Positions 51,727-59,747 of a DNA stretch of 60,283 bases are shown here, piece after piece. The translations under genes were made by a program, and so were the position numbers. How positions within the stretch are numbered: position 1 is the stretch's first letter; the number at the start of each line of letters is the position of its first letter. A model generated the notes under the pieces. The model saw only the letters and a list, made by a program, of their open reading frames with translations. It had not been told where the DNA came from and did no database searches. Origin of the DNA: an uncultured Akkermansia sp. (GTDB lineage Bacteria > Verrucomicrobiota > Verrucomicrobiia > Verrucomicrobiales > Akkermansiaceae); contig CANQJI010000004.1 of assembly GCA_947624205.1 (NCBI GenBank), positions 1 through 60,283 of the forward strand. Reading direction: 5' to 3'.

Positions 51727-52446
51727 ATGAACACTGCGACAGAAAAACTATTCGAGGCTTTGAAAAACAAAGCTGTCACTGCCAAACAGATACAGGAGCT
51801 CATTGCCAACGGCGCGGAGGTTAATGAGAGGTACGACGCCGAATACCGTATGTCTCCTCTGCAGTTTGCTATAGACAGAGGTGCAGGCTTGTCTGCCATT
51901 AAAGCCTTGATCGATGCCGGGGCGGATGTGAATGCCTGTGTTTGTTGGGATGACCTGAGCGAGGAAGACTGGAATGAGCCTCCGTATGATGCTATGCATA
52001 CGCCGCTGGAATGCGCAGCCTGGAGGAAAGACGACGAAGCGCCTGCCATCGTCGCCGCTCTGTGTGAGGCGGGCGCGGATCCAAACTTGCACAGCGATGA
52101 TCAGAAAACTGTTCCCCTGCATGGGGCCTGTACGAGAGGAGTCATTGAAGCCCTCATCTTGCACGGGGCAGACGTGAACGCCAGGGATAATTATGGCTGC
52201 ACTCCCCTCGTGTCAATTTTTCAACGTAACCCGGGTGCCGACTTCGATTGTATAAAAGCGCTTATCTACGCCGGTGCTGATCCCAGCTTCGGCGAAAGTG
52301 ATAGTAAGACCAATGCTTTCGACTATATCGATGACTATTGCGAGCGTCATCCCGAAGTGAAGCGGGAGGAAATGATGAAATTGTTTGAGAGGAATAAAAG
52401 TTCAGAGGATACAGAAGATGATGAAGATACATGGGACATGTTATGA
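51727..52446 (+). CDS. Ankyrin-repeat protein
   Basis: A 239-residue cytosolic ankyrin protein with about five repeats (for example LIANGAEVNERYDAEYRMSP, LIDAGADVNACV, ALCEAGADPNLHSDDQKTVP, LILHGADVNARDNYGCTPLV). The C-terminus is acidic (NKSSEDTEDDEDTWDML). TATAAT lies about 25 bp upstream with a weak -35. It is followed by a two-hairpin terminator and then the RiPP precursor. A functional link to those genes is not shown. Confidence 0.8.
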   Translation: MNTATEKLFEALKNKAVTAKQIQELIANGAEVNERYDAEYRMSPLQFAIDRGAGLSAIKALIDAGADVNACVCWDDLSEEDWNEPPYDAMHTPLECAAWRKDDEAPAIVAALCEAGADPNLHSDDQKTVPLHGACTRGVIEALILHGADVNARDNYGCTPLVSIFQRNPGADFDCIKALIYAGADPSFGESDSKTNAFDYIDDYCERHPEVKREEMMKLFERNKSSEDTEDDEDTWDML

Positions 52447-52456
52447 TTCTTAACCC

Positions 52457-52489
52457 CTTGCAACCGTGTTGCAAGCAGGCTTTTGCCTG
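52457..52489 (+). terminator. Double hairpin after the ankyrin gene
   Basis: CTTGCAAC / GTTGCAAG (52457-52464 and 52468-52475) is followed at once by CAGGC-TTTT-GCCTG (52476-52489). It separates the ankyrin gene from the peptide gene 28 bp further on. Confidence 0.55.
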
Positions 52490-52516
52490 ACTCAACAACA
52501 AGCAATAAAGTACAAC

Positions 52517-52636
52517 ATGAAATATAGTACACCGACTATACTGGCTCAGAACGAGCCTCACGGCAATTACGCAGCCGGATGCCCCTTGAAAGGCACTGGG
52601 ATGGGCTTTTGCCGTACCTGCGAACGTACTCAGTAA
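52517..52636 (+). CDS. Candidate RiPP precursor peptide, 39 residues, three Cys
   Basis: This short gene encodes a leader-like N-terminus, MKYSTPTILAQNEPHGNYAA, followed by a Gly/Cys core, GCPLKGTGMGFCRTCERTQ, with Cys22, Cys32 and Cys35. It lies 62 bp before a radical SAM/SPASM maturase carrying a PqqD-like leader-binding domain, with a strong hairpin between, which is the standard layout of RiPP precursor genes. A terminator separates it from the gene before. A plausible cleavage region is the Ala-Ala-Gly before Cys22. The ribosome-binding site is weak (AATAAAG). I do not place it in a named family. Without the maturase next door an ORF this short would not be credible. Confidence 0.65.
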   Translation: MKYSTPTILAQNEPHGNYAAGCPLKGTGMGFCRTCERTQ

Positions 52637-52645
52637 TGTGCGTTT

Positions 52646-52674
52646 GGAGGCTCCCCATTTTTTGGGGAGCCTCC
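52646..52674 (+). terminator. Attenuator-like hairpin between RiPP precursor and maturase
   Basis: A perfect 12-bp stem GGAGGCTCCCCA / TGGGGAGCCTCC with a T5 loop, followed by TTTCCC. It begins 9 bp after the peptide stop codon and ends 24 bp before the maturase start. It would give excess precursor transcript over maturase transcript. Confidence 0.7.
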
Positions 52675-52698
52675 TTTCCCTTCACAAAACACACTCTT

Positions 52699-54153
52699 AT
52701 GTATTATCGACTCAATAAAAACACATTTTTCCGAGCAATAGATAAGCACGGGTATCTCTATTCCCAACTAACAAAGCATGATCTTGTAACGGATGAAGCA
52801 GGCTGCGTCTTTTTGAGTGCACTCTCTCGCAATGCTCAATCGTTCGAAGCCTTATTGAAGGAAGTCCTGAAGGCCTTTATCGACCCACCCGTGGAACAAG
52901 TAGAGCATGATCTCCGGCAACTGCTGGACAAGCTCGTGAAGTTCAATTACCTGACATCCGGAGAGACCCCTGAGGAATGCGATCGTAACGAGGCACAGTT
53001 CAGTTATGCCGCAGAAAACGCCAAAACGTCAACGGACATTTTCCTGAAGGATTGGGAGACTACGACGTTCTCTGAAGACTCCGCCCAGTTTTTTGCAAAG
53101 ACTCATCGCGAAACACCGCGTGTTCATGCGTGCCAGATCGAAATCAACAACCTCTGCAATGAACGCTGCATCCATTGCTACATCCCGCATCAGTTCAAAA
53201 GCAAGCGCCTGAGCAAGGAACAGCTGTTCGACGTGCTCGAGCAGCTGCACGAGATGGGAACGCTGTCTCTCACCCTTTCCGGCGGTGAGCCGCTGCTGCA
53301 CCCCGATTTCATTGCCGTGCTTCGCAAGGCACGAGAACTGGATTTCTCCATCAACGTACTCACCAACCTGACCAGGATGGATGACGCCATTCTGGCTGCG
53401 TTCAAAGAGTGCAACGTGTCCATGGTGCAGACCTCCCTCTACAGCATGGTTCCGGAAGAGCATGACCACATTACGAAGCTTCCCGGCTCGCAAGTCAAAA
53501 CAAAGGCCGCGATTGAGCGATTGGTCGCCGCAGAGGTTCCGGTGCAGATATCCTGCCCCTGTATGCGCACCAACTACCGGTCGTACAAGGACGTCCTGCG
53601 CTGGGCAGCGGAATTAAACTGCAAGGCTCAGACGGATTACATCATGATGGCGCGTACGGACTTCTCTACGGATAATCTCGATGAACGCCTGACTCTGGAA
53701 GAAACGGGACAGCTCATCCGCGACATTATGGATGAAGATGTGACGTATAAAGGCATGTTGGAGGAGTACAAGCCCAGCAATCCGGACGAGATCAAGGATG
53801 ACTTCGTCTGCGGCGTGGCTATCGACAATATCTGCTTAGCGGCTGACGGCACGTATTATCCCTGCTCGGGGTGGCAGGGGCTGCCGGTGGGTACCATCCA
53901 ACAGCGTCTCAAGGACGTTTGGGAGAATTCTCCGCAGCTTCAGATGCTTCGCAAGATTCGCAAGAGAAGCTTCCCGGCTTGCCTGAAGTGCGCTGATCGC
54001 GATTTTTGCAATGCCTGTCTCGTACGCAACTTCAACGAAAGCGGCGGCGATATGTTCAAGGTGAGCAAACACTTCTGCCAGGTCGCGCACCTGAACCGCG
54101 TTTGCTACGAGGAACATTGCGCCAAATTGGGAATACCCGTGAAAAAAGCTTAA
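52699..54153 (+). CDS. Radical SAM/SPASM peptide maturase with PqqD-like leader-binding domain
   Basis: A 484-residue RiPP-type maturase. Residues 1-90 look like a PqqD-like RiPP recognition element (HDLVTDEAGCVFLSALS, then VEHDLRQLLDKLVKFNYLTS). The radical SAM core has CNERCIHC (C153, C157, C160) and GGEP (195-198). The C-terminal SPASM region has Cys at 371, 379, 389, 428, 431, 437, 440 and 460, enough for two auxiliary 4Fe-4S clusters. Related enzymes form thioether or carbon-carbon links in peptides. I took the ATG at 52699, after the hairpin; the frame is open upstream through it. Its substrate is most likely the peptide at 52517. Confidence 0.88.
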   Translation: MYYRLNKNTFFRAIDKHGYLYSQLTKHDLVTDEAGCVFLSALSRNAQSFEALLKEVLKAFIDPPVEQVEHDLRQLLDKLVKFNYLTSGETPEECDRNEAQFSYAAENAKTSTDIFLKDWETTTFSEDSAQFFAKTHRETPRVHACQIEINNLCNERCIHCYIPHQFKSKRLSKEQLFDVLEQLHEMGTLSLTLSGGEPLLHPDFIAVLRKARELDFSINVLTNLTRMDDAILAAFKECNVSMVQTSLYSMVPEEHDHITKLPGSQVKTKAAIERLVAAEVPVQISCPCMRTNYRSYKDVLRWAAELNCKAQTDYIMMARTDFSTDNLDERLTLEETGQLIRDIMDEDVTYKGMLEEYKPSNPDEIKDDFVCGVAIDNICLAADGTYYPCSGWQGLPVGTIQQRLKDVWENSPQLQMLRKIRKRSFPACLKCADRDFCNACLVRNFNESGGDMFKVSKHFCQVAHLNRVCYEEHCAKLGIPVKKA

Positions 54154-54179
54154 CTATAACACACAACTTACACCTAATT

Positions 54180-55037
54180 ATGACGACTAAGAAAAAATAT
54201 CAGTATGTAGTTTGTTCCAAAACCGCATCGTCCATGAACAATGAACGATGCTGGATGAATATAGGAAAGAGCAAACTTAAAAAGGCCGCCGAGAGTAAAG
54301 AAAAGTATTGGTTTGTATGTAGTATTGAGGGCAATACGTGCGTGTACTCTGCCGTAGCGACCGAATTGAAGGATGCATTTGAGGAATACAATGTTGTTAT
54401 TATGGGAAACAAACAGAAACAGACTAAATATTCCTTCTACTTGGATTACGGGACAGGAGAAGTGTTTGCAAAGGTATCTCGAAATGACAAGGATGTCGTC
54501 ATAAAGCTAAAGGTAGAAGAGGATCGCATACAGGTAGATAAAGGTGACGTCGTAAGTGAAGAACCTTCTTACTTTAAAGTTCAGGAAATTAATCTTGTTA
54601 AATATAAAGAATTGAGCAATAAAGGCAAAGAAATCTACAATATTCAAAAACTATGTTCTCTTTTGGCAGAATATGGATTCGAATGCCAGAGACTGGTCAA
54701 TGATTCGGAAGGACCAGATATTATTGCGTATCGCAGTGTAAAAGGCGCCAAGACGAACCCTGAAACAAATGAAAATGTATTCTTGATTCAAGTCAAGGGG
54801 AGAATGACTATAAAAAAAGCTTATCAGGATAAAAAACTTCACATCGCGTTTCCTGTAGAAGAGGGATGGTACATTTTCCCCCACGATGATACAATCTCTC
54901 ATATTGTTCCCCCAAATTGGTTAGAGACGAAGTCTTGGGGCGAAGGTTTCTACCATGTCAAAAAACTTCCGGAGAAATTGAAGAAACAAATGGCGAAATA
55001 CCTTGTTAAATGGCCTGAGGGCAAACAAAATCAATAA
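54180..55037 (+). CDS. Protein with a PD-(D/E)XK-like nuclease domain
   Basis: A 285-residue protein. The first 130 residues, rich in Lys and Tyr, are not recognised. The C-terminal part has a nuclease-like order: a helix IQKLCSLLAEYGFECQRLV, then PD179-180 in EGPDIIAYRS, then a strand FLIQVKGRM with Q204-V-K206. The usual Asp/Glu before xK is Gln, a variant found in some PD-(D/E)XK families. It could be a DNA nuclease, possibly defensive. It starts 26 bp after the maturase gene and is distinctly AT-rich. Confidence 0.5.
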   Translation: MTTKKKYQYVVCSKTASSMNNERCWMNIGKSKLKKAAESKEKYWFVCSIEGNTCVYSAVATELKDAFEEYNVVIMGNKQKQTKYSFYLDYGTGEVFAKVSRNDKDVVIKLKVEEDRIQVDKGDVVSEEPSYFKVQEINLVKYKELSNKGKEIYNIQKLCSLLAEYGFECQRLVNDSEGPDIIAYRSVKGAKTNPETNENVFLIQVKGRMTIKKAYQDKKLHIAFPVEEGWYIFPHDDTISHIVPPNWLETKSWGEGFYHVKKLPEKLKKQMAKYLVKWPEGKQNQ

Positions 55038-55043
55038 AATCAC

Positions 55044-55652
55044 ATGAAAAAGATCATACTGATAGTATTTATCGCAGCAGTGCTTGTAGGGCTGGCGTTC
55101 ATCTTTTACCCGGAGAAGAGCGCGGAGGCGAAGCAATCACTGGAGGCGGCGGGGGCAGTAGCCGTGCAGAAGACGATATCTGCCTTGGAGGAGCGTGTGG
55201 GGAAAGCAGATGTAGCCTTGGAGCATTACAAGACGGCACTGCAGGCGAAGCGTGAATCCCTTATCCAGCTCAAGACGCTGAAGGCCGGTTGTGAGCGGCA
55301 GATCCAAAATTGCAAGGCGGCCGTGGCGGAAGCGGAGGGTCGTGGGGGCGACGTCTCTGCCAAACAGGCTGAGCTCAAGATGCTGGAGGGTCGACTCCCC
55401 TCGCTCACGGCGTCCGCAGAGAAAGCGGAAAACGGGTACAAGCGATTCCAGCTTGTACTTAAACAGAAGAAGATCGAGCTGGACACGTTGAAAGCAAAGA
55501 TGCAGAGCCTCGGCGCTGAGCTTCGAGCAGCGGGAGGAAGCGATGCTGGCTTTGCGATTCAAAAAGCCCGCCAACTGGAAGAGGAGGTGCGCAGTTCGTG
55601 CAATCGCCTGGAGGCGGAGCTGGATGTGCAGGCGATGGATGAAAATAATTGA
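55044..55652 (+). CDS. Membrane-anchored coiled-coil protein, family copy 1
   Basis: A 202-residue protein: a hydrophobic N-terminal anchor (MKKIILIVFIAAVLVGLAFI) and then an almost continuous coiled coil (about 40-195). It contains ISALEERVGKADVALEHYKT and ends SCNRLEAELDVQAMDENN. No enzymatic motif is seen. The topology suggests the coil lies outside the cytoplasmic membrane, unless the anchor is reversed. It shares one base with the next gene, a clear paralogue. Confidence 0.65.
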   Translation: MKKIILIVFIAAVLVGLAFIFYPEKSAEAKQSLEAAGAVAVQKTISALEERVGKADVALEHYKTALQAKRESLIQLKTLKAGCERQIQNCKAAVAEAEGRGGDVSAKQAELKMLEGRLPSLTASAEKAENGYKRFQLVLKQKKIELDTLKAKMQSLGAELRAAGGSDAGFAIQKARQLEEEVRSSCNRLEAELDVQAMDENN

Positions 55653-56263
55653 TGATAAAGATTATGGTGAAACTATTCGGAAAGATTGTGGTTGTTGTCT
55701 GTGTGATCGTACTCGTAGTTCTGGCATGTTCGCCGGAGGCGCGAACCGAGTTAGGAATCGTTTTTAAGGTTGCAACAGGGCAATCCGTTGCCGCTTTGGA
55801 GGACAAACTTGATCAGGGAACACTTGCTTTGCAACGCTTCGACACGGAATATGTCAAGGCGGAACAGAAACTTGTAGCACTCAAACATCTTCAATTAGAT
55901 GCCAAGCTGTGTCTGCGACGTGCGCAGGAGAAGGCCACGGATTATCGTAATCAGGGCAAGGAGGAACTTGCGCTACGCAATGATGAACAAGCATCTTTCT
56001 ACGAGAAACAGCTTGTTGGCTACGAAAAGTCGATTGAGTCTCGTACGAAAAAATTACAGGAGCTACGCACGATTCGTGAGCGCGCGCGTGAAGACGTGCG
56101 ACTCGCTCGGGAGCGCATTGCCATGCTGAAAGCGACAAAGGACGCGCTTGATGATTCCGGGCAAGAGGAGATGCTTGAGAAAGCAAGTGAAAACGTGCGA
56201 AATTTACAAAGTCACTGCAACAAGCTAAGTGCGGAAATTGATGTTCTGAATATGGAAAATTGA
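55652..56263 (+). CDS. Membrane-anchored coiled-coil protein, family copy 2
   Basis: A 203-residue paralogue of the preceding protein. It has an N-terminal anchor (KLFGKIVVVVCVIVLVVLAC), which could also be read as a lipobox-like VVLAC end, and then a long coiled coil beginning VAALEDKLDQGTLALQRFDT and ending SHCNKLSAEIDVLNMEN. The conserved Cys-Asn-(R/K)-Leu near the end matches copy 1. It overlaps copy 1 by one base (TGATG) and is followed by the next gene after one base, so the genes are tightly coupled. Confidence 0.65.
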   Translation: MIKIMVKLFGKIVVVVCVIVLVVLACSPEARTELGIVFKVATGQSVAALEDKLDQGTLALQRFDTEYVKAEQKLVALKHLQLDAKLCLRRAQEKATDYRNQGKEELALRNDEQASFYEKQLVGYEKSIESRTKKLQELRTIRERAREDVRLARERIAMLKATKDALDDSGQEEMLEKASENVRNLQSHCNKLSAEIDVLNMEN

Positions 56264-56264
56264 G

Positions 56265-56846
56265 ATGGAGTATTTCCTGACATCCGAGTTCTGGTGGAAT
56301 ATGCTGTGGGGAACAGTTATTAGTGTTATACTAACTGTGTCCATTCTTTCTGCTGTGTATGCTGTAGTATCCTTATTTTCCTCAGAAAGCGATAAAAAAG
56401 ACGCAGTCATCGGGGGTATCATTGTGGCTGTCGTCTTTTTCTCCTTGAGCAGGTGTTTTATCGATAAAGTAAGATATGTGCTCGTATGGGAAGAAAACCG
56501 AGGACCGGTCATTATTTTAGCAAAGGAGGCTCCCCTGCTGCATAACTATTTTTTAGCGCTCGAAAGATCACTTTCGCATACAAATGAACAGATTCAAAAG
56601 CTCAATACGGAGAGAGACAATGCGACAACGTCAGAGGCAAAAAAAATCTATGGAACACAGACAGCGCGTCAAGAATACAGAAAGAGGGAGTTGGAAAACA
56701 TGAAATGTAGAATTAAGAAACTTGCGCAGCGGTTATATTTTTCAAAGTTTCTAGCCCGCATGGGACACCTATCTGCTGATAGGGATGTGGAACGGGAGCT
56801 GCAGGAGGTGCAAGCGGCCTGTGAACAGTTGGTCAATGAAGGGTAA
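56265..56846 (+). CDS. Two-TM coiled-coil protein
   Basis: A 193-residue protein. Two membrane segments (about 12-38 and 47-65) precede a 120-residue coiled coil (EAPLLHNYFLALERSLSHTN, then LENMKCRIKKLAQRLYFSKF). The C-terminal EVQAACEQLVNEG resembles the Cys-containing end of the two preceding proteins. It begins one base after the previous stop codon and probably belongs to the same complex. Confidence 0.6.
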   Translation: MEYFLTSEFWWNMLWGTVISVILTVSILSAVYAVVSLFSSESDKKDAVIGGIIVAVVFFSLSRCFIDKVRYVLVWEENRGPVIILAKEAPLLHNYFLALERSLSHTNEQIQKLNTERDNATTSEAKKIYGTQTARQEYRKRELENMKCRIKKLAQRLYFSKFLARMGHLSADRDVERELQEVQAACEQLVNEG

Positions 56847-56888
56847 AGTTGATGAGGGCAGAATGTGTTTAACTCGTAAACGAAAGGT

Positions 56889-57818
56889 ATGAGGTTAACT
56901 TGTATAATCATTCTTCTTTGGGGGGGAGTTCTCTCTCTGGGATATAATGCTTGGAAATATCATGAAATTCGTTCCATTCAATCCACCATCCAAGAGTGTT
57001 CCTTGCTGGATGAGCAAACCATAGATGACGACGAACCGCTAACGGCCTCTGAATACGTCCAACGGTTCCAAATAGCCTCTCTCAGAGAAAGGGCGGATCA
57101 AATACGTCGCAGGTACAATCGAGGATTGCAGAAGTGCCAAGTTGTGCGAGAACACCTGATGGAACTAAGCGAACATGGGTATGTTTATCGTGATGTAAAA
57201 GAGCAGGTGGAGGGACAGTTGAAAGAAGTGGAGACGCGGAATGAGGAGTTAAAGAAACAATACAATGAGATCGTCCTCTTCGCGGAAAAATACTACGCGG
57301 AAGCGATGACAAAGAGGATTTCCCAAGAGACAGAGCAGACAGCGAAATTACTCGATGAGAAGAATCAAATACTTCTCCAATCAGTCGAACTGCCTATGGA
57401 AATGCAGGAAAGAAACAGTGGTGCCGCGCGGGTTGCACAGAAGGCAAAGAGCTCTTCACGGCGGATTATACCCAAGTCAGACATGGAGCAGCTCGATGCC
57501 ATGATAGATCGACTGCGCGCGCTAAAATGCAAGAGTGCAGACTCCGCTTTGCACCAAAAGCGGCTTCTTGCGTTGTTGCCGCTCATTCGCAACGGCGCTG
57601 ATGTGGATGTGACCCTGCCGGAGACAAAAGGAAACACGGCTTTACACTTTGCTTGCGCACTGGGAAGTTGGAGTATTACCCAATGGCTCGTTGAACATGG
57701 GGCAAATGTAAATGCAAAAACCCATCGCGGAGCAACGCCGATGGATTGCCTGGGGGACGACAATGCAGCCCGTATCAAAAAACTTCTCCAAAAACATGGC
57801 GGACATTATGGTCTTTAG
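56889..57818 (+). CDS. Membrane-anchored coiled-coil protein with C-terminal ankyrin repeats
   Basis: A 309-residue protein joining both themes of this cluster. It has an N-terminal hydrophobic anchor (MRLTCIIILLWGGVLSLGYN), a coiled coil (about 60-170, EQVEGQLKEVETRNEELKKQ), and about two and a half ankyrin repeats at the C-terminus (LLPLIRNGADVDVTLPETKG, LVEHGANVNAKTHRGATPMD). The fusion suggests that the membrane coiled-coil proteins and the ankyrin proteins of this locus work together. It is 42 bp from the previous gene. Confidence 0.7.
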   Translation: MRLTCIIILLWGGVLSLGYNAWKYHEIRSIQSTIQECSLLDEQTIDDDEPLTASEYVQRFQIASLRERADQIRRRYNRGLQKCQVVREHLMELSEHGYVYRDVKEQVEGQLKEVETRNEELKKQYNEIVLFAEKYYAEAMTKRISQETEQTAKLLDEKNQILLQSVELPMEMQERNSGAARVAQKAKSSSRRIIPKSDMEQLDAMIDRLRALKCKSADSALHQKRLLALLPLIRNGADVDVTLPETKGNTALHFACALGSWSITQWLVEHGANVNAKTHRGATPMDCLGDDNAARIKKLLQKHGGHYGL

Positions 57819-57866
57819 CGGAAAGATGCCTGTAACAATACAAACCACCTAACCAACATCCGTATT

Positions 57867-58988
57867 ATGATGAACAAAGAAAAGTTGAATCAGCGCTTCA
57901 TGATGCCCGAAAAAAAGAAATTGGGGAAAGCCCTTTTCCAAGAAGTCGTGGCTTCCGAGACATCCCTGGAAAAAGTACGATCGCTCATCGATGCCGGGGC
58001 CGATGTGAATGTGGAGGATGTAGAGGCACAGATTGAGGACTCCACATGCACCTCAACGCTCAGAGCAGCGGTGCACCTCGGGAAAGTAGAGATTGTCAAG
58101 CTCCTGCTGAAGGCAGGGGCGGATGTCAATTCCTCGAAGAATGGCGGAAATGCGTCTCTTTCAGTGGCCGCACGGGAGGGATACGTGGAGATCAGCAAGC
58201 TCCTGTTGGAGGCAGGGGCAAAAGTCAATGCCGAGAACAAAAATGGAAAGTCTGCACTTACGTTGGCGGCGAGGAATGGACACGTGGAGATTGTCAAACT
58301 CCTGTTGGAAGCCGGGGCGGATGTCAATGCCGGGAACAAGAAAGGAGAAACTGCGCTCACGTTGGCGGCGTGGATGGGGCACGTGGAGATTGTCAAGCTC
58401 CTGCTGAAAGCTGGGGCGAATGTCGATGCCAAGGAGGAGGAAGGATGGACTGCGCTCACGTTGGCGGCGCAGAAGGGATACGTGGAGATTGTCAAGCTCC
58501 TGTTGGAAGCCGGGGCGAACATAAACGCCAAGACGAAGGAAGGATGGACTGCGCTCACGTTGGCGGCGCAGAAGGGATACGTGGAGATTGTCAAGATCCT
58601 GTTGGAAGCCGGGGCGAACATAAACGCCAAGACGAAGGATGGATGGACTGCGCTTATGTTTGCGGCGAGGGATGGACATACGGAGATTGTTGAGATATTT
58701 GTTATTATATATGAGGCAAATGTCAATGCCAAGAACAAGCATGGAAGTACAGCACTTACGATTGCGGCGCAGAAGGGATACGTGGAGATTGTCAAGATCC
58801 TATTGAAGGCAGGGGCGAACATTAACGCCAAGGATAAGGATGGAGATACCGCACTGGATCTTGCTACTGCGCATAGGGACGAAGATGAGGAATCCTACGA
58901 CCAAATCATAAACGCCCTCGTTAAAGCTAAGGAGGAGGTCACGATAAGCAAAAGATTGATCTGGTGGTTCAAATCCCTACTAGATTAG
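57867..58988 (+). CDS. Ankyrin-repeat protein with near-identical repeat units
   Basis: A 373-residue cytosolic protein with about nine ankyrin repeats of 33 residues on the pattern GxTALTLAAQKGYVEIVKLLLEAGANINAKTKE. Successive 99-bp units from about 58340 to 58660 are almost identical at the DNA level, so they arose by recent tandem duplication and may vary in number between strains. No membrane segment is seen. The C-terminus is short and basic. It starts 48 bp after the ankyrin-coiled-coil fusion gene. Confidence 0.82.
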   Translation: MMNKEKLNQRFMMPEKKKLGKALFQEVVASETSLEKVRSLIDAGADVNVEDVEAQIEDSTCTSTLRAAVHLGKVEIVKLLLKAGADVNSSKNGGNASLSVAAREGYVEISKLLLEAGAKVNAENKNGKSALTLAARNGHVEIVKLLLEAGADVNAGNKKGETALTLAAWMGHVEIVKLLLKAGANVDAKEEEGWTALTLAAQKGYVEIVKLLLEAGANINAKTKEGWTALTLAAQKGYVEIVKILLEAGANINAKTKDGWTALMFAARDGHTEIVEIFVIIYEANVNAKNKHGSTALTIAAQKGYVEIVKILLKAGANINAKDKDGDTALDLATAHRDEDEESYDQIINALVKAKEEVTISKRLIWWFKSLLD

Positions 58989-59099
58989 GCGGTGATTCAA
59001 ACTAAACACATGAATATTCAATGTATTGCGTCTCCAATTCATGAAGACGAAGGATTTCCAAAATGAATCACGGAACTCAGATATAATATGAGACGGAAT

Positions 59100-59660
59100 A
59101 TGAGTAAAGAAGAAAATACCGAGCACGAAGTTCTCATAGGTACAATAGAAGCCTATGAACTCTATCTTATCCGCGCAGACAAGATATTGGAGGGGAAGGA
59201 GCCGTATTTTAAGTTTTATGATTCAGATGAGCTGGAGGCATCCGAGCATGTGGCAAGGATATCGTTTACAAGGGTTGGCTATATCGAGGGAGGAGAAGAT
59301 GGGTTGCCTGAGTTTAGGCTCAATAAGGACCAGGTAAGGGCTATGGTAGAATTTTTCGAAGATGAATGTCAGGAAGAAAATTACAGAGAATTCACCTACT
59401 GGCAGTACGGGATCGTGCAATACAACAAAGAAAACGTGGAAGCCTCGCGTGACTGGAAAGACGTAACCAAGAAATACCTGGAGGAACACGCGGAGGAATT
59501 CAAGGGGAGCGTCGTGCTTCCTATCGATTTGGAGATGCCGGATTATTTGAATGGTTTGAGGAAGTATTCAGGGAAGCCTCATTTGAAACCTCGTAGATAT
59601 AGGACAAGAAAAACCGGTAATGCGGCAGGACGAAGCCGAAATAAATCAAGAAGGAGTTGA
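59100..59660 (+). CDS. Hypothetical acidic protein with basic tail
   Basis: A 186-residue soluble protein not recognised as any family. Residues 1-150 are acidic and mixed alpha/beta (AYELYLIRADKILEGKEPYF, VRAMVEFFEDECQEENYREF). The last 30 residues are very basic (LKPRRYRTRKTGNAAGRSRN). A TATAAT at 59082-59087 ends 12 nt before the ATG at 59100, in keeping with other promoters here. An ATG at 59088 immediately after it is therefore unlikely to be used. Confidence 0.6.
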   Translation: MSKEENTEHEVLIGTIEAYELYLIRADKILEGKEPYFKFYDSDELEASEHVARISFTRVGYIEGGEDGLPEFRLNKDQVRAMVEFFEDECQEENYREFTYWQYGIVQYNKENVEASRDWKDVTKKYLEEHAEEFKGSVVLPIDLEMPDYLNGLRKYSGKPHLKPRRYRTRKTGNAAGRSRNKSRRS

Positions 59661-59747
59661 TGAGAATTCAATCGAACGAAATCTTTATCCTCCGGTACGG
59701 TACCGGGGGATGACCCAAACACAAATTAAAACCCAATAACATACACC

